DNA of 64,000 nt, from NCBI GenBank assembly GCA_002914845.1, contig JXTC01000061.1:360704-424703 (forward strand), in the 5' to 3' direction. A program made the position numbers and the translations under genes. Shown here piece after piece: positions 57,201 through 64,000 of this stretch; position 1 is the first letter of the stretch, and each line of letters opens with the position of its first letter. This DNA is from Trema orientale (Eukaryota; Streptophyta; Magnoliopsida; Rosales; Cannabaceae). The notes beneath the pieces were generated by a model. That model saw only the letters and a list, made by a program, of their open reading frames with translations, made no database searches and was not told the DNA's origin.

Positions 57201-60200
57201 ATAAAATAAAACAAAATAAACCTTTAAGCATGTATTTTCTGTTTAGATTAAAAATTGAAAAGTGAATTGAAATCTAAAAACAAAGCTTGAGCCATGGTTA
57301 AAAAAAAAAAAAGGGTCGAGGAGTGTTTATTACAAAATATTATTAAAAATATAGTAATTCTGATTCTTTTTTTTTTCCTGAAATAATAGTAATTCTAATT
57401 CTTATTCACACAATTATAATAAAAACTTAAAAATTAAAAAAAAAAAAAAAACTTTTTAGGACAAGAACAAGAAAAAGAAAAAGAAAAAGTAAGTTCTTCT
57501 CAAAAATGACCGAATTTTAGACATATTTTAAGTAAATGTTCATTTATCGAATTTTGTAGCCAAATGACTTGTATTTCATCGGTGTATATACCAAATATAA
57601 AAAAAGATATATATACTTAGTACATAAACTAAGTGTAAAAATATACACGCGGACATTTAGCTATAAGAACAAAATGTTATAAAAGAAGACACTCTAATTT
57701 CCCAAAAGAGTAATTATTGTTTGACCATACATTTCCTAATTTTGGTAAATTAAAATTCCACTTACACTAGCCCATAACAGCCTAAGATGTATATTGTAAT
57801 AATGAAAAAAAGATCACTGCAAAAAAAAAAATTATGAAGTATGACTTTTTTACTTTTTTAACTATATTTTTTGGCTTGTGCAAAATTTTTATCTTTACAT
57901 TTTAAATATCTGTAAATTTATACAAATTGGATAAATTATGCTAACTGTTTGAAGTTATTTTTAACAGATTTTTTGTGTTAATCAATAGAATTAAGATATC
58001 ATTAATTCAAATTTCAAATTTAGTGAGAAATTTGTTGGTCAATTTATATACATAAGGTACAATTTTGCAGAGATTTGAAATGTGGAGGTATAATTTTGCA
58101 CAAATCAAAAGACAAAATTAAATTTACAGAAAAGTTATATTTCAGAGTATTTTTTTTACAGATAACCCTGATGAAAAAAGGTAAATTTTAACCATTCAAT
58201 TGAATTATTCAATAAATTAAAAATTAGTTGTTGGTTTATGGGATATAGTTCATCATAAAGTTTTTTTTTTTAAAAAAAAAAGAAAAAGAAGCTCAAAAGT
58301 ATATCTCTTTCTCGAGTTTGACTAATGGATGGAGTACTCTATGTCAATCTTTTAAATCTAAAGGGAAACTATGGTACGTATCTACACTCTTGACTTTTTG
58401 CAAGGACGTGATGGAGAATCCCAACCTATCCATATCTCCACAGGAAGCATACGAAGAAAATAAATTTACCAACTAAAACACAACCATCTTTAGACCGTTG
58501 ATTCTCAAAGAATGCCCGAAACTTAAGGCATAAAAATTGATTTTATCAAGAATATCAAGAACAATAGAAATAAAAGAGAAAACTCTCTATTTTTAAAAGG
58601 GATATTATCGAGAAAAAAAAATTGGTTTCTTAATTTTAGCAGGAAAAAAAAAACCTTAAGGTTCAAACCTTACGTTTTTTTAGTTTTAGAAAAAAAAAAA
58701 AAAAAACTTAAGTTTCTAGTTTTATCAAATACAAACTTTAGTTTAACATAGCTAAAAAAAATGAACTAGTTTGCTAATTATGTTGTATGTTATTATATCA
58801 AGATTTGATCAAATAGTTGTTTTGCCCCCAATTTGACTTGATTTTAAAATCTCAAGATTTTATTGATATTACCAGAAATCCAAAAATTTTATTGCTAAAA
58901 AAAAAATCTAAAGTTTTATTTGATATAATTAGAAATTTGAGGTTTTTTCCCCTAAAATAAAAAAAAAATCCAAATTTAAATAATAATAACAATAAACACA
59001 ACTCAAAATACAATTTCAAAAGAAGGATCAATACAAGCAAAACATGCACTCTAAAACCACCTTATTCAAGATTGAACAATAACTGAATAAAACAAAAAGG
59101 AAAACAACCTCACAGGATGGGATTTCTTAAGGGGATTAATGAGCTCAATAACCTTTCCCCAATCCCTCTTTTGCAAACTAACCTATTTTTTTCCTCTTTT
59201 TTTTTTTAATTTTTACTCTTTTTTTTCATTGATATAGTGCAAAAAAACCCTAAATACCCCAATTCAGCTCAACCAGACCCATTCATGCTCGATTGGGTCC
59301 AATTAAGTCTAACTCGACTGAACCCTAATCGAGCTCGATAGACACTTCTGTTAAATAGTAATGTTTTGGTTAAAAAAAAAAATCATGATTTAAGCACGAA
59401 ATAGTCATTTAGGAGTTTGATTTCAATTAAACCTCCTAAATTTGAAAAACCTCAACTTCTTAACATTGTTTTAACTTGCTCAAATGTCAATTCTTTATTT
59501 TATTTTATTTTTTAAATTGTGATTATTTTGAAGTTTTTATGGAAACAATATTCTTAAAAATACCAAAGTTTAGTCAAAAGGAATGTTATTGACCAAATTA
59601 TTTTGAATCTTTTTTTCTTCAAACAAAAAATTATGGAACTGGAAAAAAAAAAAAAGGCTTCTTATAGAAAAAATCATGCCCAAAGTCTGAAAAATTGAAA
59701 AATCCTGAATGGGCTAACTTTTTGAAAAATCTTGAATTTATTAAGAAATATATTATTTTTAAATATTTATTTATAAAAATAACACTTTCTAGAAATATTT
59801 ACAAAAATGCTCACATTTTCTTCAAAATTGATACTTTTCAAATGTACTCGAGGTAACCAATCAGGTTACTTGGGTAACCTATTCAATTACTTCAGGTAAC
59901 TAGACTCGTTACCTCAAGTACTTTATCAATTTGGAAAAAGTGCTATTTTTCTAAATATTTTTTAAAGTAATATTTTTCTAAATAAATCTAGGAGTTTTCA
60001 AAAAAAAAATTATGGGATTTTTCAATTTTTTTGAAATTTTACCATATAAAATAAAATTTCCCAAAAAAAAAATCATTTAAACCTATGTAACCTTTTTTTT
60101 TTTTTTAAGGATAACACTAACTTTTATACCATTTTTTTTGTATCAAAACATGTGACATATAAATTGTCATCATCTAATTGGAGTGTTAAAACTTACCACA

Positions 60201-61607
60201 AATAGATTAAACATTATCACCAATTAAGTGGTGACAAATCACATGCCATATGTGTTGGTATCAAAAATTTAGTACAAAATTTGTACCTCAAGCATTATCA
60301 TTTTTTTTAAGGCATTTAAACCTATATTACTAAATGGTCAGTTATATAGTACTTTCCTAACGTTATGCTTAAATATTCTCATTAGAGTATTTCATCGACA
60401 ACTCTCATTAAAACCCGTTAGGACTTTAATTATTGGAGCTTCAATTATCTATAAGCAATTTTAATTCTTTAGGTTCTTTTCTTTATTTCTCCGGCTAATC
60501 TGGGACAAATCCCTTTAGCCCCAACTTGCCTTATTCAAGTTTTCCAAATTAAACTATTCGGTAATATTTTCAGCTTATGTATTAGAATACACTCCACATG
60601 TCCCCATTCAATATATTCTTTTAATTTTTTTTAAGGAAATTTTCTTTTCTTTATATTTTTATGTCCACTTGTTTTTATCAAAACTATATTTGTTCTCCAT
60701 GATTTATTGACTTCAAGAAACAAAATTTAGCAATTGATACATAGATTTATGTTTATCATTCAATTAATATCTGTAACGAGCTTTTGTATTAACTTTGCTG
60801 TTCTTTTGATTGAAATATTAACTTCTACTTTTTTTGAATCTTTGATACTTTATTGAAGGATGTCTAATCTTGTATAATCTAGCAAGAAGCTTATATAGGA
60901 TTACAAGATATTGGAGTTCTTGCATAAAATGGTTGAGATAACGAAAAACAAAAAAGTCATTAGTTTACTTGCTTGTGACATTTATGTTAATCCTTCCAAA
61001 TGCTATACTGTTATTTGTGTTGAGAGAATATTTTATATTATGATTATTGTGAAGAATTCACGACACAATAGAATAGGAAATCAATAGATGAATAAAGGTT
61101 TGATACCGTACATGAAGGGGGGAAAAAAATAGTGCAATTGATAATAAAATTATAGCATAACATTTTCCTAATATGAAAATCGTAGGTGCCGATTGTAATA
61201 TATTGGTCAATATTCGAATTATGCCTTCACTAGAATAGTAAAGTCTAGGATCCGTCATGCGGCTGATGTAGGCTGATGTAGTTTGTTTAGAAAGAAGCTT
61301 TTTGGAGAGGGAACAACGCTCATTCGCACACAATTATAAAACGTCCAAAAGCAATTTCCATCCTATAAATTGATCGTAATAATCAAGGGGGTAAAAAATA
61401 AATTAAAAAAAAAAAGATTCACGTGAAACGGCATTACGTACAACAGTCATTAATCCTTTTTACTTATCATCAAGTGATGCCAGCTGACGTATAGACCACC
61501 TCGAGAGCTATAGCTAGCCTTAGGCTATTGGGACAATGGGAGTCTTGAGTGTGAGGTCCCTTTCTCTTGCTTCTTTGAAATCTTGTCTCTTAAGTCGTTT
61601 ACTTATT
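57201..61607. other. Gene-free AT-rich region
   Basis: About 4.4 kb dominated by A-runs and T-runs of 8-18 bases and AAAAAG repeats (57460-57490). A short patch at 59855-59925 repeats GGTAAC(C)...AGGTTACT with inverted copies. Frames at 58852 and 61058 are low-complexity or lack homology I recognise. No gene or complete element was found. Confidence 0.55.
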
Positions 61608-61931
61608 ACTGCAAAACAACTTATTTTTAGTGACGATCAAAAATTTTAGTTAAAAGAATCCTATTATTATTACGTCGTGAGTAAAATCTGTGACTAAAAA
61701 TTTTAATCATAAAAATTAATGACATTTTGTTGTGAGTTACTATTAGATTTTAGTCACAACAAAATTCATTATTATAAATAAAAAATTGATTTTAAAAGTA
61801 TATAAGTAATAATTTGTGATTATATATTTTAATCACAAAAAATTATAAATTGTGACTAAATGTCACTTTTACTAACAAAAATTTTATTGTGAGTAAAAGG
61901 TTTGTCACTAGATAGTAACTTTTTTTATAGT
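61608..61931. mobile_element. CACTA-like MITE, about 324 bp
   Basis: Inverted ends: the left is ACTGCAAAACAACTTATTTT then TAGTGACGA, and the right, reverse-complemented, is ACTATAAAAAAAGTTACTAT then CTAGTGACAAAC. GTGACTAAAA and TTTTAGTCAC are repeated in both orientations inside, which is typical of subterminal repeats in plant CACTA (En/Spm) derivatives. No clear 3-bp target duplication was found. Confidence 0.6.
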
Positions 61932-62800
61932 TCTTTTTAATTAATTGATTTTTCTTTTATTTATTTAGTTATTTTTTGGTAAACCATGTCTCTCCTCCAT
62001 GCCAATAAGTACCATAATGATATCACTACTATATATTTTGGCCATCCAATGCCTTCCACTTATAATGTCAAGGCAACTATTGAGTACATAGAGAATATTA
62101 TATAATCCGAGTACTCATTCTTAATGACTAAAGGAAATGTTCAGCTTATGTAAGTTATTGGATAATGTGGAATTGTCAATGTAAAATTTATATATATATA
62201 TTAACGTGTATCTTAAGGAAATCTATATTCATCTTGACATCATCAATATGCAAGTCAATAGTAACTCAAGTAAACACATTGTTGAAAAAATTTATACAAT
62301 TTGATGAGACTCTGACCAGAAATATGTCTTGATGTCCAAAAAAACCTTTAAGTAGTGCTTACTGACAAGTACTTCGCGTTGAATTTGAGCCATAGTTGTA
62401 ATTAAGTCGTTATCATGAATTCATCAATATTATTATGCGTATACGTATATGTATTTTATTAACCTCATTTTTTAATCTTAGTTTTTTGTTTCGTTGAAGA
62501 TTTTATTAATCAAATTATTACAATGTCTCTATAATGAATCTTTTCAATCAAGGTTATGGATTGTTGACATTACGACTGTCTAATACTTAGTAACTGGTAA
62601 CCCTTCCGCTAAAAATATTAATAATTATAGTATTTAATTGCAACTAACTGATCATATATAGATACATATACGCATATACGCGCATAAGGCAGCTCCTTTG
62701 TGTAGATAATATATTACGTAGGTTTTGAATATAAGAATATTTAATTGAATAATGAATTTGGCTCAGAATTGAAGTAATAATTTTGCTATTAACTGATGTA
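61932..62800. other. Intergenic AT-rich DNA
   Basis: No gene or recognisable element was found. Confidence 0.5.
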
Positions 62801-64000
62801 AAATTTATACAAGTTATATGAGAAAATATTTCTCTAGAATATTCTAAGAGATAAGGTAACTACTCAAAATATAAAATACTAAATAAATAAATAAAGCTAA
62901 CTAGATAATTATATTCTCTAAAATAGGTAATTAGATAATTCATAATAATAAATAAATATTATTAGGAATTATCTCCAATATGCCTCCATAAGATGGAGCT
63001 CCACAGGAGATCCAATATTGGACTTGAGAAGAATTAAGGATTGCGGAGCTCCAATCTTGGACTTGAGAAAAATAAAGGATGTTGTGTGAAGAATGGTGCA
63101 TCTGCCATCGAGAAAGTCGTGGAGTGAAGATAAGGATGTAGTTACGACCGAGGTAATTACTGCTTAATCGTCGGTGAATATAGTAGACAAATAAAAATAA
63201 AAAGGCAAAACTGGAGTAAGGACCGTTTGATCATCCGGGCATGTTGAAGATCGAAATGAAAGTAGCACAACCGAAGTAGCAATTCAGCCGGGGCCTGTGG
63301 AAGATGAAGGTAGAGGAAGATCCCTTCAGTGACCTAAAAGAAAAACAACTGAAGATTTTTTGTTTTTATTTTTTATTTTTTTGAACCTAAATGTGAAACT
63401 AGGACTCTTTTTTTTTGTCTTTTTTTTTTGAACCTGAACATGACCCCATTTTTTGTTTTTTTGTTTTTTTTACCTAAACCAAAAAACCTAAAACAAACGT
63501 AACCCTTTTTTTCCTTTTTTTTTTTAAAAAAAAAGTTATAACCTAAAATACCTAAGCTATTGAATGTAAAAGGGAAACTCCTAAAGCTAAAACCAAATGT
63601 AAAATTGACTATTTTTTTATTGCTTATCTAAAAACTTAAAACAAAAAACCAAAACCTGAAAACTCTAAAATGTGACCTCTTTTTTTTTTTAACCTAAACA
63701 TGAAACACCTAAGAAAAACTAAGGAACAAATGTTACCTTTTTTTTTTGACTAAAACAAAACAAAAACTAAAAAATAAAAGGGATGAGTGATTTGGGGGAG
63801 GAGAAGAATATGAGAGAAGGAGAGAAATATGAGTGATAGAGAGGCGTTTGCTATCAACTAATACTAAGGTTTTGATATCAAGATTCAAGAGCGTTTGCCC
63901 AGAAATAGATAAGAAAATAAAAACTCGATTCAAGTGCGTTTGTTCAAAAAAACAAGAAACATAAAAATTGGATTCAAGGGTATTATTTCAGAAATTGACA
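62801..64000. mobile_element. Possible retroelement relic running off the window
   Basis: 62955-63080 has a duplicated GGAGCTCCA...AATATTGGACTTGAGAA motif (63001 and 63050 areas) resembling DNA near retroelement LTR junctions. 63120-63330 is GC-richer, and 63840-63990 repeats AAG(A/T)GCGTTTG three times. The call is tentative: no LTR pair can be seen within the window and nothing coding is recognised. Confidence 0.28.
63345..63770. repeat. Degenerate array of poly(T) runs with ACCTAAA strings
   Basis: Long T-runs alternate with (A)ACCTAAAC(A)TGAAAC-like strings at irregular 50-80 base spacing: 63385, 63430, 63470, 63490, 63540, 63690 and 63705. It superficially resembles degenerate telomere-type CCCTAAA, but no tandem CCCTAAA is present. 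Confidence 0.55.

Noticed and set aside
61058-61333. 91-aa frame on the minus strand
   Set aside because: No recognisable motif, no splice context and no codon bias; likely chance in AT-rich DNA.
63345-63770. Interstitial telomere repeat
   Set aside because: Only degenerate ACCTAAA strings separated by T-runs are present, with no tandem CCCTAAA units.
1-64000. CRISPR arrays, operons, ribosome-binding sites and bacterial origins
   Set aside because: The window is plant nuclear DNA with spliced genes, and no regularly spaced identical repeats with unique spacers exist.
1-64000. tRNA or rRNA genes
   Set aside because: No cloverleaf with intact A and B boxes was found except the tRNA-derived head of the SINE near 44.2 kb.

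Overview
The window reads as nuclear DNA of a flowering plant, most likely a eudicot. The coding exons are richer in G+C and sit in very AT-rich, transposon-laden DNA. Introns are GT-AG, and the repeats are typical plant families: hAT-like and CACTA-like MITEs, an L1-type LINE, a tRNA-derived SINE, and Copia- and chromovirus-like LTR remains. I cannot name the species from sequence alone.

The main content is a head-to-tail array of cytochrome P450 genes of the CYP706 family, all on the minus strand, from about 4.2 to 49.8 kb. Six copies look intact: 4202-6511, 14051-17738, 28379-30108, 37939-39922, 40933-43087 and 44576-49808. Each has two exons joined by one phase-0 intron just before the I-helix sequence (D-x-V-x-G-G-T/S-D-T). 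Two are pseudogenes. The one at 19192-25687 is split by two LTR insertions with clean 5-bp target duplications and has lost its heme-binding end. The one at 33935-35658 carries several frame breaks. By sequence the copies fall into three groups: copy 1 alone; a middle block (14-17 kb, the 19-26 kb pseudogene, 28-30 kb); and a distal block (33.9-49.8 kb) of close paralogues. Family members elsewhere oxidise sesquiterpenes or flavonoids, but no terpene synthase or other pathway enzyme lies in this window, so a biosynthetic gene cluster is not supported here.

Distal to the array are two unrelated minus-strand genes: a hAT-transposase-derived BED-finger protein of 676 aa (51256-53705, two coding exons) and a small twin-CX9C (CHCH) protein of 179 aa (55539-56078). 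From about 57.2 kb to the end I find no gene, only AT-rich DNA, a CACTA-like MITE and probable retroelement remains.

The most informative structures are transposon-gene junctions: the doubly interrupted P450, a MITE terminus that appears to supply the stop codon of the 14-17 kb P450, a three-copy MITE family clustered around that gene, and repeat remnants shared by the introns of neighbouring duplicates. I found no wholly new system. The strongest unusual claims are these junctions and active-site-region variants in individual P450 copies.
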